Notes: generated from the sequence alone by a model not told the origin. Positions 1 through 9,195 are shown, numbered from the stretch's first letter. The stretch is 64,000 nt of DNA from Pseudomonas furukawaii (GCF_002355475.1 NZ_AP014862.1:930001-994000), one strand, 5' to 3'. A program made the numbers and translations.

Positions 1-107
1 GGTGCTGGTCGGCGGTGATCACTTACCGCCACGGACGAATTCGCATTATTTCCGTCCGCCGTTCACGGGTAGAGGAGGTCAGTCTTTATGAAAGCAGTGG
101 AATTTGA
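1..107 (+). CDS. brnT: BrnT toxin, C-terminal end only (cut by window edge)
   Basis: The frame with codons starting at position 3 is open from the window edge to a TGA at 105-107. It reads a basic, beta-rich tail (RIRIISVRRSR, then EEVSLYE), which I recognise as the C-terminus of BrnT-type RNase toxins of the RelE-like fold. The last 20 bases overlap the start of the next ORF, the coupled toxin-then-antitoxin order of brnTA operons. Only about 34 residues are visible, so catalytic residues and full length cannot be judged. The assignment rests on the tail motif plus the BrnA-like partner. Confidence 0.75.
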   Translation, partial: CWSAVITYRHGRIRIISVRRSRVEEVSLYESSGI

Positions 108-327
108 CCGCCTGTTCGATGAAGAGGAAGGCGATGTTCTCGAACATCTCGACCTGGCGCAGGCGAAGCGTTCCGGGCATGAGCAGAAGCGGGTGAATGT
201 GGATTTTCCCGTCTGGATGATCGAGTCGCTGGATCGGGAGGCCAGCCGCCTGGGCGTCACGCGTCAGTCGATCATCAAGATCTGGCTGGCGGAACGCCTG
301 GAGCAAGTCACACACCGGCAGTCCTGA
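88..327 (+). CDS. brnA: BrnA-family antitoxin (ribbon-helix-helix)
   Basis: A 79-residue protein. The second half (KRVNVDFPVWMIESLD, then LGVTRQSIIKIWLAERLE) is the ribbon-helix-helix DNA-binding fold of BrnA/CopG-like antitoxins: a short beta strand followed by two helices. The acidic N-terminal third would contact the toxin. The start at 88 lies inside the end of the brnT frame, so translation is probably coupled. Known family members bind and neutralise BrnT and repress their own promoter. That promoter would lie outside the window. The unit sits directly upstream of ispH and is an accessory insertion relative to the pilus gene order. Confidence 0.85.
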   Translation: MKAVEFDRLFDEEEGDVLEHLDLAQAKRSGHEQKRVNVDFPVWMIESLDREASRLGVTRQSIIKIWLAERLEQVTHRQS

Positions 328-430
328 GTCGTGAAGTCGACGGGACGGGCTCCGAGCGCGACTGCCCGTTCCTCGAAAGCAGGCCGGTCCTTGGATGAAA
401 CCTGACACACCGCGCGTCGAGATACCCCGT

Positions 431-1375
431 ATGCAAATCAAACTCGCCAACCCCCGCGGCTTCTGTGCCGGCGTCGATCGCGCCATCGAGATCGTCAACC
501 GCGCCCTGGAAGTCTTCGGCCCGCCGATCTACGTGCGTCACGAAGTGGTGCACAACAAGTTCGTGGTGGAAGACCTGCGCGCCCGTGGCGCGGTATTCGT
601 CGAGGAACTGGACCAGGTGCCGGACAACGTCATCGTCATCTTCAGCGCCCACGGAGTCTCCCAGGCCGTTCGCCAGGAAGCCGCCCGCCGGGGCCTCAAG
701 GTGTTCGACGCCACCTGCCCCCTGGTGACCAAGGTCCACATGGAAGTTGCCCGCTACAGCCGCGACGGCCGCGAGTGCGTCCTGATCGGCCACGCCGGCC
801 ACCCCGAGGTGGAAGGCACCATGGGCCAGTACGACCCCGCCAACGGCGGTGCCATCTACCTGGTGGAGGACGAGGCCGATGTGGCCCGCCTCGTGGTGCG
901 CAACCCGGACGCCCTGTCCTTCGTCACCCAGACTACCTTGTCCATGGACGACACCAGCCGGGTGATCGACGCCCTGCGCGCGCGCTTTCCCAGCATCGGC
1001 GGACCGCGCAAGGACGATATCTGCTACGCCACCCAGAACCGCCAGGACGCGGTCAAGCAACTGGCGAGCGAGAGCGACGTGGTCCTGGTGGTGGGCAGTC
1101 CCAACAGCTCCAACTCCAACCGCCTGCGGGAACTGGCCGAGCGCCTGGACACTCCTGCCTACCTGATCGACGGCGCCGAGGACCTCAAGCGCGAGTGGTT
1201 CGACCAGGCCGGTCGGGTCGGCATCACCGCCGGCGCCTCCGCCCCCGAGGTGCTGGTGCAGGGTGTGATCGACCAGCTTCGGGCGTGGGGCGCGGAGGTG
1301 GCCGTGGAACTGGATGGCCGGCCGGAGAACATCACCTTCTCCATGCCGAAGGAACTGCGGGTGAAGGCGATCTGA
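431..1375 (+). CDS. ispH: 4-hydroxy-3-methylbut-2-enyl diphosphate reductase
   Basis: Last enzyme of the MEP isoprenoid pathway. It reduces HMBPP to IPP and DMAPP using a [4Fe-4S] cluster in the cytosol. The 314-residue product starts [18 protein letters not shown], the family N-terminus with the first cluster cysteine (FCAG). The other expected cysteines are in DATCPLVTK and [11 protein letters not shown], and the substrate-binding stretch [12 protein letters not shown] is present. An in-frame ATG at 395 would add 12 residues not typical of the family, so 431 was chosen. It converges on pilE, and a hairpin terminator separates the two, the same arrangement as lytB/pilE in P. aeruginosa. Confidence 0.97.
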   Translation: MQIKLANPRGFCAGVDRAIEIVNRALEVFGPPIYVRHEVVHNKFVVEDLRARGAVFVEELDQVPDNVIVIFSAHGVSQAVRQEAARRGLKVFDATCPLVTKVHMEVARYSRDGRECVLIGHAGHPEVEGTMGQYDPANGGAIYLVEDEADVARLVVRNPDALSFVTQTTLSMDDTSRVIDALRARFPSIGGPRKDDICYATQNRQDAVKQLASESDVVLVVGSPNSSNSNRLRELAERLDTPAYLIDGAEDLKREWFDQAGRVGITAGASAPEVLVQGVIDQLRAWGAEVAVELDGRPENITFSMPKELRVKAI

Positions 1376-1396
1376 TTCCTGCCAGTGGAATGAAGA

Positions 1397-1424
1397 ACGG
1401 GGCCCTTGGGCCCCGTTTTCGTTT
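1397..1424 (+). terminator. Rho-independent terminator of ispH
   Basis: A strong GC hairpin (ACGGGGCCC, short TTG-type loop, GGGCCCCGT) is followed by TTTTCGTTT just after the ispH stop. pilE converges from the other side and ends at 1432, so the same hairpin may also stop leftward transcription, although the T-tract there is weaker. Confidence 0.85.
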
Positions 1425-1431
1425 CAGCTGA

Positions 1432-1863
1432 TCAGTTGGATGGGCAGCGATCCCAGGCGTTAACCAGCGAGGCTCCACCCGAGCGCACACCGGTGGAGGT
1501 CAAGGTCAGGGTGTTGGCTGCGCCTCCCCAGAGTCCGCCTTGGACAGGCGTAGCGGAGATCGAAAAGGTGGTTGCCGTGGCGTTGCCAACCACAAGGTTG
1601 AACTGTGCGGTGCCCTGTTCCGGGCTCTGGGTGGCATAGATATTCGGAACACCATCGGTAGCCGCGCCTACATAGGTGCCTTGTTGGGCCCGAAAGCGCT
1701 CCATGGCGTTCGCCAGTCCGGTCAGCGAGGCCTTTGCGGCCTCGCACGCATTTCGGCGCAGATAACCCTGATATGACGGATAGGCGATGCTTGCGAGAAT
1801 CGCGACGACGACCACGGCGATCATCAGCTCTATCAGGGTGAATCCGTGCATTCCTCTTCGCAT
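1432..1863 (-). CDS. pilE: type IV minor pilin PilE
   Basis: Minor pilin of the type IV pilus priming/tip complex. The N-terminus has a short basic leader ending in Gly, then [24 protein letters not shown]: the prepilin peptidase site (G|F) with Glu at +5 and the hydrophobic helix. Two cysteines (NACEAA near the start and DRC near the end) could form the D-region disulfide of PilE-like pilins. The start was set at the ATG at 1863 because a TGAGGA ribosome site sits about 7 bases before it. A TTG at 1875 overlapping the pilY1 stop would add four residues. It is the last gene of the minor pilin operon, 8 bases after pilY1. Confidence 0.93.
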   Translation of the reverse strand: MRRGMHGFTLIELMIAVVVVAILASIAYPSYQGYLRRNACEAAKASLTGLANAMERFRAQQGTYVGAATDGVPNIYATQSPEQGTAQFNLVVGNATATTFSISATPVQGGLWGGAANTLTLTSTGVRSGGASLVNAWDRCPSN

Positions 1864-1871
1864 GGCCGTCC

Positions 1872-4800
1872 TCAATTGTCATCGATCCAGTAGGTGGATT
1901 CCTGGTAGGGGCCCTTGATGGTCTTGCATACGGTGCCAATGCAAAGCACCCATGGGCCATTATCCTTTCCGCCACCGCTGCCATCGCCATCATTGCCACT
2001 GCCGTTGTCAGGAAGCAGGAACACGGGTTTTGGCGGGATGCCGGCAGTTTTGAGTAGCGTGGCCCGATCAGCCTTGTCGGGGGTACCGCTCACGTTCTCC
2101 GCCGCAGGAGTCGCGTCGAACAGGTTGACCGTATAGGCGCGGGAAATCCCCTGCGCCGCGCGGCAAGAGTTGAGGCTGGCGGTGGGTTCGTAGGTAGTGA
2201 ACACCAAGAGACCGGCGAAGGTGGCGGACTCGGAGAGCACCTTCTCGCCTCGTCCTTCCAGGCGGATGTACCAGCCGCCGGAGGTGCGTGCGAAGGCGGT
2301 GGCCGCGGCCGTCTGCTGCGTCGCGCTGCCTTCCTGGATCAGGTTGTCGGTGGCGTCATACAGGTTCGACTCGACGAGCGTCGTGTGGTTGTTGGCGGCA
2401 TCCGTGGTCGGGTTGTAGACCAGCGGGGTACGGAAGGAATAGAAGCGGTCCTGGGTCACCGCATTCAGTGGGTGGCCCCGATAGCCGGAGCCGATGTTGA
2501 TCGCCAGCGTGCGAGTTCCATTGATGTTCAGCAGCGCCACATCCGGCTCGTTGTAGAAGCGGCGGAGCTTTTGTTCGAGCTGGGTGGCGGTCTCCGTCCC
2601 GGTGTCCGCGCCGATGACGTCGGCGAAGACGCCGTCGTCGGCGTCCGGTGCGCCGGAGCCGTTGCCGTTCACGGGGCTGACGAGGCTGCTGGCGGCGCTG
2701 CCGTTGTTGATGAAGAAGCGCCAGACCTGTCCCCCCATGTCGCCCACGAAGAACTGGTCCGCCTTGCCATTGCGGTCTATGTCGATCACGCGGATGGGGG
2801 CCGGGATGCTGTACTGCATCTTGTTCAGGCGCAAGGTGTGGCCGGTGGCCGCCCCGCTGGCGGACCAGATCAACGCACCGGTGGTAGCGTTGACGATGTA
2901 GATGGCATTGCCCATGCCATCGGCGGTCCGAGCCCTGACATTGTCCTGATTGGTGTCGTAGCCGCCGCCGAAGATCAGTACTTTTGTGGCTGTGCCGCCG
3001 ATGTCCACGGTGGTCAGCACCGGGGTGGACCAGGTTTGTCCAAGGCGTTCGAAGCCCGGGGTTTCTCCGCCCTTGATGAACCAGAGCATCTTCGGCGACG
3101 CCCGGTCGGTCACGTCGAGGGCATAGAGGCTGCGTCCGCCGCGACCCATGGTGGCGTAGGCATAGACGAACTCGCCCGTGTTCAGTCCGGTCAGCAAGCG
3201 AGGCGTGTCCGTCGAACTCGGGTCGCGCCCACCATAGATGACGCCATTGCCGTTCAGGTCGTTGGCCCAGAGCACTACGCTGTTGTCCATGCCATAGACC
3301 CGCGGCTTAACCGAGGTGGATTTGGCGTTGACCATCAGCGGCTTGATATTGGGCAGCAGTTCCGCCGGCATGAAGGCGAACTGCTCTTCGCCCGTTGCGG
3401 TGTTGAAGGCGTGAACCAGGCCTTCGTTGGTTCCAACGAAGGCGGTCTGGTCCTCGCTGGAGCAGGCCGTCAGCGCGGTGTTGCTGAAGGTGTTGCACTG
3501 GTAGGTCAGCAGACGCGGCACCGAGTGGAGCGGGTCACCCACGCTGTTTCTGACGGTACCATCTGTGTTGGTGCCGCGGATCCAGTTGATGAGCTGGCTG
3601 CGTTCTGTGGTGTCCGTCGCGCCCAGCACCGATTCGGTCAGGTTGGTGGTATTGGCCGTATCGATGCGGTGGGCAGGCACATCCAGTGTGACCGCACCTG
3701 ACGTTGGGCTGTTGCCGAAGTAGGTGAAGAGCTTGCGACTGGCGTTCGCCGGAAGGTTCGCCGCCACCCCGCCCAGTGCGGTGTTGCTGCCATCGGCGCT
3801 GGCTGTCCAGAAGCTGCGCGCGCTGGCCTTGAAGAAACCGGTGGCCTGGTCGATTGCAGGGACGTCGTCCGCGTCCAGCACCTCACTGCCGGTGGTGTTG
3901 GTCAGCTTGTAGCGCTTGAGGTTGCCGATCCAGCGGTCGGTTTCCGAGGGTTTGAACAGAGCGAAGTAGATCTCGTTGCGGTTGGTCTGGCGGTTGAACT
4001 GGTTCACCGTCGCACCGGGACTCACGAAGGTGGTGTCGGTCGCCAATACCTCCTGGATGATTCGGTTGAAGGCACTGCTCAGCTCCGACGCGGATTCCGC
4101 CGTGTAGCTGCCGCCGCCGCCGTTGGTCGCCACTTCGGCGAGGAAGCGCTTGATCCCGGCGCTGGCCGTCGCGCCGCTGGCATCCAGGGCGAAACCGACG
4201 GTGTGAGTGGTGATGGTATTGGTGCCTTCGATGCTGGAGGACTGGTCATTCTCGGCGAGGAACTTGGCCAGATCCCGGGCACAAAGCTCACCACTGTCGG
4301 CGGAGGTGCAACTTTCGCCGATGATCGAGGTGATGCCGTTGACTGCCGAGGTAGTGTTGTTGTTCGCCTGGCCGTCGGTCAGCAGAACGATATGGTTAGC
4401 CTGGCAGGTGCTGTTGATCGGGCTATCCCGGCCGGAGATCGAGCCGCGCATGTAGCGCGCAGAGTCGTAGAGCGTCGGTACGATGGGTGTACCGTCCTCG
4501 GCATACATGTTCTGCACCAGGGCGTTGACATGGCTGCGCACTGTGTTGGACAGGCCGCCATTACGGATCTTCAGCCGTAGCTTGATGGACTGGCTGGGGT
4601 TGGTCTCGTAGGCCACCGCCGTGAGTGAACTGGTGGAGGTATGGCGGATGAACATGTTCAGTGCATTGCCTCGGGTCCAGCTGTTGGAAACGCTGAACAG
4701 CGAGGTGAGTGACGAGGCGAGGCCGCCGATGTCACAGACCACGGGTTGCCCGGTAACCCAGCCGGTAGTGCTGTTGATCTGGCACTGCACCTCGCTGGTA

Positions 4801-6677
4801 CGACTGCTGCGGTTGCTGAAGTTGTTGTTGCCCGTAGTGAAGGCCGAGGGTGTGTTGCTGTTCTGGAAACTGATCTGGCTGGTCAGGCTCGGGTTGTTCA
4901 CCGTCGCGGCTGGGGTGATCAGGACCTTGGCTTCCATGATCTCCGCGCCGGGGTTGATCGGCAGGTTATCGAAGCGCGCACCGATCTCCCGGGTGGTCAT
5001 CGGCAGCGTCTGGCCGGCCAGGGTGACGGTGCCGGAGTTGTTCTGGTGCCCGTCATTCTTTTCCTCGGTGATACGGGCTTCGACAATTGAATTGAAGCAG
5101 CCGCCGGTGCCGCCTGTGTAGCTGACAGTCAAGGTGGGCTGGAGGCCTCCGGCGCCGTCGAAGCTACTGGCGGAAATCGCACCGACAGTGGACGTTGGTG
5201 TCAGGTAGAACGCCATGGCGTTGTTGCCGCACCAGCCTGAAAGGCCGACGACTTCCTGGACCTGTGCCGTGACATCGGGCCCCTGGATGGGGGCGGGCGT
5301 GGCCTGGAGCGGCCAGTTCGTGGGGCTCCAGGAGGTGGTGGCGGTGGTGGTGCTGCGGCTGGTGAGGTCTTCGCCGGTGGTGAAGCTGCTGGCGTTGCCG
5401 GTGCGCTCGGCCTTGACCTGGAAGGTCGGGAAGGGGGCTTCGGTGGTGGCTGCGGGCACGAAGCTGATGCGGGCTTCGGTGATGGTGGCCCCTTGGGGAA
5501 TGCCGACGTCCTGGAAGCGCAAGGCCCCCATGCGTTGCTCGGGGGCATAGCCCTGGCTGGTGTAGCGAATGACCAGCGTAGGCGCGTTGCCGGCGGCGCA
5601 GCCCTCGACGCAGAAAGTGTAGTCCTGGTTGTTGTTGTTGTTCGTGGTAGGCGTCAGGCGGACGAACACCCCGGTGATCGGCGAGTTGGTCGGGTTGGTC
5701 GCGGGAGTGGCCGTGCGCAGGGTCTGGATCAGTCCGGTGATGTCCATGCGCACGCGGTTGCCGCTGATCCAGCCGAACGCCTGGGTGGTATCGCTGTTGA
5801 GGTAGCTGCGGGTACCCAGGGTGTTGTTGTCGTTAAGGGCGGCGGGTGCCTTGCTGCGCTCGACCTGGACACTGAAGACGGGGTTGCGCCGTCCGCTGTT
5901 GCCGGGGGTGTTGGTGGGCGTGACCTCGATGTAGGCCTCGCTGATCGTGGCCGTGCCCGGTACGTTCAGACCTTGGAAGTTGAACAGGGGCTCCTCGGGC
6001 GCACTGCGCCTGAGGTTCAGGTCGTTCTTCAGCGTATTGGTGCAGCGGATTGGATTGTTGCGGCTAGGCGGGTTGAGGCGGCAGGCATACTCGGTACCGC
6101 TAACGTTCACGCGATAGAAGGCTCCCGTGGTCGTAAGCACCGAGGTGCCGGCGCTTCCCTCGATGTCCTGCAGAGAGCTGATGGTACCCATCACCAGCGT
6201 CGGATCGGTCACCACTGCCCGGTTGTTGTTGCTGGCGTTGCCCTGGGTCGCATCGTCAGTGCTGGCGCGAATGCCCGGCGTGGTGGCCACCAGGTCCGCG
6301 TTACCCGGCAGGGACTGGTCGATATAGGTCACGGGGTAGACGAAGCGCGAGTCGCCGTATTCGCTGCGGCCGTTAAGGACCATCACGCCGACGTTGATGT
6401 CGCGGGTGTTGTTCATGATGTCGGCGAAGGATTCCTTCAGCACGTCCATCCGCGATTTCTGGGTGCCGGTCGCCGTGTTGTTGCTGTTCAGACGCCAGTT
6501 CATGGAGCCGGAGTTATCCAGCACGAACAGCACGTTGGGGCGAATGCCGCTGTCGATCGCCGGGCCGCCGAAGAAGATTTCGGTATCGTCCGCGTAGCTG
6601 TTGGCACCGCTGAACAGCAGGAGTCCGGCCATCAGGCTGACGGCGAAGCGGCGGGAGGTATCGAGCTTCTTGTTCAT
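1872..6677 (-). CDS. pilY1: PilY1-type pilus tip adhesin with enlarged von Willebrand A region
   Basis: PilY1 is a calcium-dependent pilus tip protein involved in extension/retraction, adhesion and surface sensing. The predicted 1601-residue product has a signal peptide (cleavage near SYA|DD, residue 29), a MIDAS motif DNSGSM at 54-59, a second von Willebrand A element LLTDGQANN near 766-772, and a C-terminal beta-propeller with the calcium loop DIDRNGKAD near 1300. Between the two MIDAS elements lie three related beta-rich modules (about 240-370, 393-522, 574-706), so it is much longer than the roughly 1160 residues of the PAO1 protein. The start at 6677 was chosen because the signal peptide follows it directly. 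An upstream in-frame extension runs into pilX. Confidence 0.95.
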   Translation of the reverse strand: MNKKLDTSRRFAVSLMAGLLLFSGANSYADDTEIFFGGPAIDSGIRPNVLFVLDNSGSMNWRLNSNNTATGTQKSRMDVLKESFADIMNNTRDINVGVMVLNGRSEYGDSRFVYPVTYIDQSLPGNADLVATTPGIRASTDDATQGNASNNNRAVVTDPTLVMGTISSLQDIEGSAGTSVLTTTGAFYRVNVSGTEYACRLNPPSRNNPIRCTNTLKNDLNLRRSAPEEPLFNFQGLNVPGTATISEAYIEVTPTNTPGNSGRRNPVFSVQVERSKAPAALNDNNTLGTRSYLNSDTTQAFGWISGNRVRMDITGLIQTLRTATPATNPTNSPITGVFVRLTPTTNNNNNQDYTFCVEGCAAGNAPTLVIRYTSQGYAPEQRMGALRFQDVGIPQGATITEARISFVPAATTEAPFPTFQVKAERTGNASSFTTGEDLTSRSTTTATTSWSPTNWPLQATPAPIQGPDVTAQVQEVVGLSGWCGNNAMAFYLTPTSTVGAISASSFDGAGGLQPTLTVSYTGGTGGCFNSIVEARITEEKNDGHQNNSGTVTLAGQTLPMTTREIGARFDNLPINPGAEIMEAKVLITPAATVNNPSLTSQISFQNSNTPSAFTTGNNNFSNRSSRTSEVQCQINSTTGWVTGQPVVCDIGGLASSLTSLFSVSNSWTRGNALNMFIRHTSTSSLTAVAYETNPSQSIKLRLKIRNGGLSNTVRSHVNALVQNMYAEDGTPIVPTLYDSARYMRGSISGRDSPINSTCQANHIVLLTDGQANNNTTSAVNGITSIIGESCTSADSGELCARDLAKFLAENDQSSSIEGTNTITTHTVGFALDASGATASAGIKRFLAEVATNGGGGSYTAESASELSSAFNRIIQEVLATDTTFVSPGATVNQFNRQTNRNEIYFALFKPSETDRWIGNLKRYKLTNTTGSEVLDADDVPAIDQATGFFKASARSFWTASADGSNTALGGVAANLPANASRKLFTYFGNSPTSGAVTLDVPAHRIDTANTTNLTESVLGATDTTERSQLINWIRGTNTDGTVRNSVGDPLHSVPRLLTYQCNTFSNTALTACSSEDQTAFVGTNEGLVHAFNTATGEEQFAFMPAELLPNIKPLMVNAKSTSVKPRVYGMDNSVVLWANDLNGNGVIYGGRDPSSTDTPRLLTGLNTGEFVYAYATMGRGGRSLYALDVTDRASPKMLWFIKGGETPGFERLGQTWSTPVLTTVDIGGTATKVLIFGGGYDTNQDNVRARTADGMGNAIYIVNATTGALIWSASGAATGHTLRLNKMQYSIPAPIRVIDIDRNGKADQFFVGDMGGQVWRFFINNGSAASSLVSPVNGNGSGAPDADDGVFADVIGADTGTETATQLEQKLRRFYNEPDVALLNINGTRTLAINIGSGYRGHPLNAVTQDRFYSFRTPLVYNPTTDAANNHTTLVESNLYDATDNLIQEGSATQQTAAATAFARTSGGWYIRLEGRGEKVLSESATFAGLLVFTTYEPTASLNSCRAAQGISRAYTVNLFDATPAAENVSGTPDKADRATLLKTAGIPPKPVFLLPDNGSGNDGDGSGGGKDNGPWVLCIGTVCKTIKGPYQESTYWIDDN

Positions 6678-6699
6678 GGTTGATGCCCTCGGTGCTGCA

Positions 6700-7182
6700 T
6701 CAGCGAATTTCAACGGTCATGTAGCCTTGGCGATGCAGGGCATTGGTGTTGCTGCCAGTGATAGTGGCGTTGGACGTGTCCAGGCTGGCGCTGCTGGAGA
6801 TGTCATAGGTCATCACCATCGGCGTGCCGCTACCTTCGCGGATGGAGTAGCCGTCCTCCACCCTGGCAGCTACGGCGACTCTGGCTCTGGCTGCCATGTC
6901 CCCAGCTCCTGCCGCACATGCCTCTCCGCTCACATTCTTACAGTACAGGTAGGTCTGATCCGAAGGCGGGGCACTGGATGGGGTGATCTGGGCGATTGTG
7001 TTCGCCAAGCCATTCTCCGCCGCCTGGAAGGCGGTGTTGGACTGCTGTGCGTTGGACGACATGCGCTCCTGCAGCGCCGAGGTGGAGGCCGCCGTTACCG
7101 CAAGAGTCGTCAGGATAAGCAGCAGCACCAGGCTGACCAGCAGCACCGCGCCTCGCTGGGCATATCGGGGCATGACACTCAT
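6700..7182 (-). CDS. pilX: type IV minor pilin PilX
   Basis: A 160-residue pilin-like protein. After a short leader (QRGAVLLVSLVLLLILTTLAV) comes the hydrophobic helix with the G|A processing site typical of PilX, then SSNAQQSNTAFQAAENGL with the conserved Ala-Glu-Asn of the PilX N-terminal helix. Two cysteines lie close together in the middle (YCKNVSGEACA). It overlaps pilW by an ATGA and is followed by pilY1 after 22 bases. PilX joins FimU, PilV, PilW and PilE in the tip complex that primes pilus assembly and presents PilY1. Confidence 0.93.
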   Translation of the reverse strand: MSVMPRYAQRGAVLLVSLVLLLILTTLAVTAASTSALQERMSSNAQQSNTAFQAAENGLANTIAQITPSSAPPSDQTYLYCKNVSGEACAAGAGDMAARARVAVAARVEDGYSIREGSGTPMVMTYDISSSASLDTSNATITGSNTNALHRQGYMTVEIR

Positions 7183-8126
7183 TGGCGGTTCCTCAATTCG
7201 ATGGCCGTTGTGAAGGCTCGGCGGATACGCTGGTCGTTCACGGCGGCCAGGGTTGAATTGTCGCCGAGGTTGGCGATGGCGAACTGCTGGCTGCTGGCGC
7301 CACTCGAAGCATTGTCCGGGCTGGAAATCACCAGGCTGAGTTTCACCTGGCTGACTTGCTCACGCAGCGTGCTGCTGAGATCGGTCGCTGTGATCCAGCG
7401 CGTCTGGCCCCCATTGCGAATGCCGTAGAGCACCTGGAAGTTCTCGGCATCCGCGATCAGTTCCTGGGCGCCCGCGCCATCGTGGTTGTTGCGGCAGAGA
7501 CCACGGCCGGAGGCGCAGATCGCGTAGGTGGATTGCACGACGCGATAGAGCCGTGCCCCGAGCATGACACCGCTGAAATTGGAGTTCGCGGTGGTGAGCG
7601 TCGTGGCGTTCTCGCCGGCAGCGTTGGGCTTGAAGATCACCACGTTCAGGCAGTCGGTCAGCAGGAAAGTCTGATCCGTGCTGAAGCTCATCGGGCTGGC
7701 CAGCGTCAGCGAGGTGCCGCCTATCGCCGATACGGTGATGGGCGTTGGGGAGGCATAGCGAATCGTCAGAGTGTCGCTGCCCGTTCCCACGCCTTCGATG
7801 ACGCCGCCATTGACCGCCGTTTCATTGCGTGTACCGAACGCGTCGCGGGGGAAGATCAGGCTGGACCCGGTACGGCTGGCTATGCTGCTGCTGGCGCAGC
7901 CCTGATAGCCGGTTCTGCGGATGTCGCGCTTGATGACGTCCAGCGCGATACGGCCGCTTTCCTGGAGTCGGGAAAGTGCACTGTTGGCCCTGTCCGATGA
8001 ACTCGCGTCGTTGAACAGCTGCAGGACTCCCAGCAGCAGAAGGCTGCTCAGGAGAATCGTCACCATCAACTCTATGAGCGAGAATCCGGAGCTATGGTGG
8101 CGGGACTCCATGACCGCATTCCTCAT
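7179..8126 (-). CDS. pilW: type IV minor pilin PilW
   Basis: A 315-residue minor pilin. The prepilin leader ends in SSG and is followed by FSLIELMVTILLSSLLLLGVLQLF, with Glu at +5. The soluble part carries the Gly/Ser-rich PilW features (IRRTGYQGC, ASGRGLCRNNHDG). The start ATG at 8126 overlaps the pilV stop as ATGA. A second ATG at 8111 preceded by GAGGAA is an alternative that shortens the leader by five residues without affecting the mature protein. It couples to pilX by another 4-base overlap. Confidence 0.93.
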   Translation of the reverse strand: MRNAVMESRHHSSGFSLIELMVTILLSSLLLLGVLQLFNDASSSDRANSALSRLQESGRIALDVIKRDIRRTGYQGCASSSIASRTGSSLIFPRDAFGTRNETAVNGGVIEGVGTGSDTLTIRYASPTPITVSAIGGTSLTLASPMSFSTDQTFLLTDCLNVVIFKPNAAGENATTLTTANSNFSGVMLGARLYRVVQSTYAICASGRGLCRNNHDGAGAQELIADAENFQVLYGIRNGGQTRWITATDLSSTLREQVSQVKLSLVISSPDNASSGASSQQFAIANLGDNSTLAAVNDQRIRRAFTTAIELRNRQ

Positions 8127-8704
8127 AGATCGACCCTCAACTGGAAGAAGCATCTGGCGTTCGCCGCGCTGTCGGGCTCTCCGGCCACCACCGTGTTGGT
8201 GTCGCCATCGATCACACCATTGCAGGCGAAGGTCTCCTCCTCGACCTCTTTGCTATTGACACTCGGAACCCAGCTGACCGTGATCAGGTAGCTGCGCCCG
8301 CTGCGTTGGACCGTACCGGCGCCGTTGGGTAGCGCCGCAACATAGTCGTTGCCGTCCACACCGGTGCCGTTCACATCGCGGAAGTTCTCCTGCCATTCCC
8401 GCAGGTCGAGGTCGGCAATATTGGCTGCCGTGCAGCCCGTAGTGCGACAGCCTGGGTCCGAGGGAACGCTGGTGTTAAGGAGGAATACGTAGTCATTGGC
8501 GGTCGTCGCCAGGGTGCGGTTCAGGCGTAGGCGATCCGCCATGTCGTAGGCGATCAGGCTGGCCTGTCCTCGCTGATAGGCATTCTGGTTGGATTGCAGG
8601 CTGGTCATCATCAGGCTGACCATGCCCAGCAGGCCGATGGCGAGGATCAACAATGCGATCAGCACTTCGATGAGGGTGAAGCCGCTGGCGCGGTGTGAGG
8701 TCAT
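8123..8704 (-). CDS. pilV: type IV minor pilin PilV
   Basis: A 193-residue minor pilin with leader MTSHRASG and processing site before FTLIEVLIALLILAIGLLGMVSLMMTSLQ, the PilV-type helix (Leu-Leu-Gly-Met) and a long disordered-to-beta C-terminal domain. Cysteines occur in DPGCRTTGC and near the end. The start at 8704 forms an ATGA overlap with the fimU stop. A longer open frame upstream (to about 8998) is only the shadow of fimU. The role is initiation and tip structure of the type IV pilus. Confidence 0.93.
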   Translation of the reverse strand: MTSHRASGFTLIEVLIALLILAIGLLGMVSLMMTSLQSNQNAYQRGQASLIAYDMADRLRLNRTLATTANDYVFLLNTSVPSDPGCRTTGCTAANIADLDLREWQENFRDVNGTGVDGNDYVAALPNGAGTVQRSGRSYLITVSWVPSVNSKEVEEETFACNGVIDGDTNTVVAGEPDSAANARCFFQLRVDL

Positions 8705-9195
8705 GGGCATGCAAGGTCTCCCGCTTGAAAGGCCCTGCTGCGAGACTGGCCGGCGGCGTTGATCAGGATGGTCCTGGAGTCGGCATCGCCCCGGCTGTCG
8801 CAGACACGCAGAGTCCCTCCGGCGCTGGTGCCATCGGTCGCGAAGACGACCGACGCGGTGCCCGAGCCCAGCACGGGGGTGTCGGCGGACAGGGACAGCA
8901 CCCGCACGACACCGACATCGGCATTGCGGATCACCAGGCCGTTCGCCCAGCGGTTGTTGTTCGGGGCCGCGCAGGTCGACTGATTGCTGCTGGGACACAC
9001 CGTCATCGCTTTGCGCTGCGTCACTGCTTCGCTGCGGGCAAGCTGGAGGACCCCCAGCAAGGCATTTGTCTGGGAAGTTATCCGGTTGTTCATGATGAGG
9101 GTCGAGAAGCTGGGGTAACCGATGCTGGCCATGATCGCCACAATGGCAATGACCACCATAAGTTCAATCAGTGAGAATCCTTTTCGCGAATACAT
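8701..9195 (-). CDS. fimU: type IV minor pilin FimU (GspH/FimT family)
   Basis: A 164-residue pseudopilin-like protein with leader MYSRKG and processing before FSLIELMVVIAIVAIMASIGYPSF. The C-terminal part carries paired cysteines (TVCPSSNQSTC and RVCDSRG, ending LACP), as in the GspH/FimT-fold domain. It starts the tightly coupled fimU-pilV-pilW-pilX chain, in which neighbouring genes overlap by four bases. FimU links the PilVWX-PilY1 tip subcomplex to the shaft in P. aeruginosa. An 80-base gap separates it from fimT. Confidence 0.94.
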   Translation of the reverse strand: MYSRKGFSLIELMVVIAIVAIMASIGYPSFSTLIMNNRITSQTNALLGVLQLARSEAVTQRKAMTVCPSSNQSTCAAPNNNRWANGLVIRNADVGVVRVLSLSADTPVLGSGTASVVFATDGTSAGGTLRVCDSRGDADSRTILINAAGQSRSRAFQAGDLACP

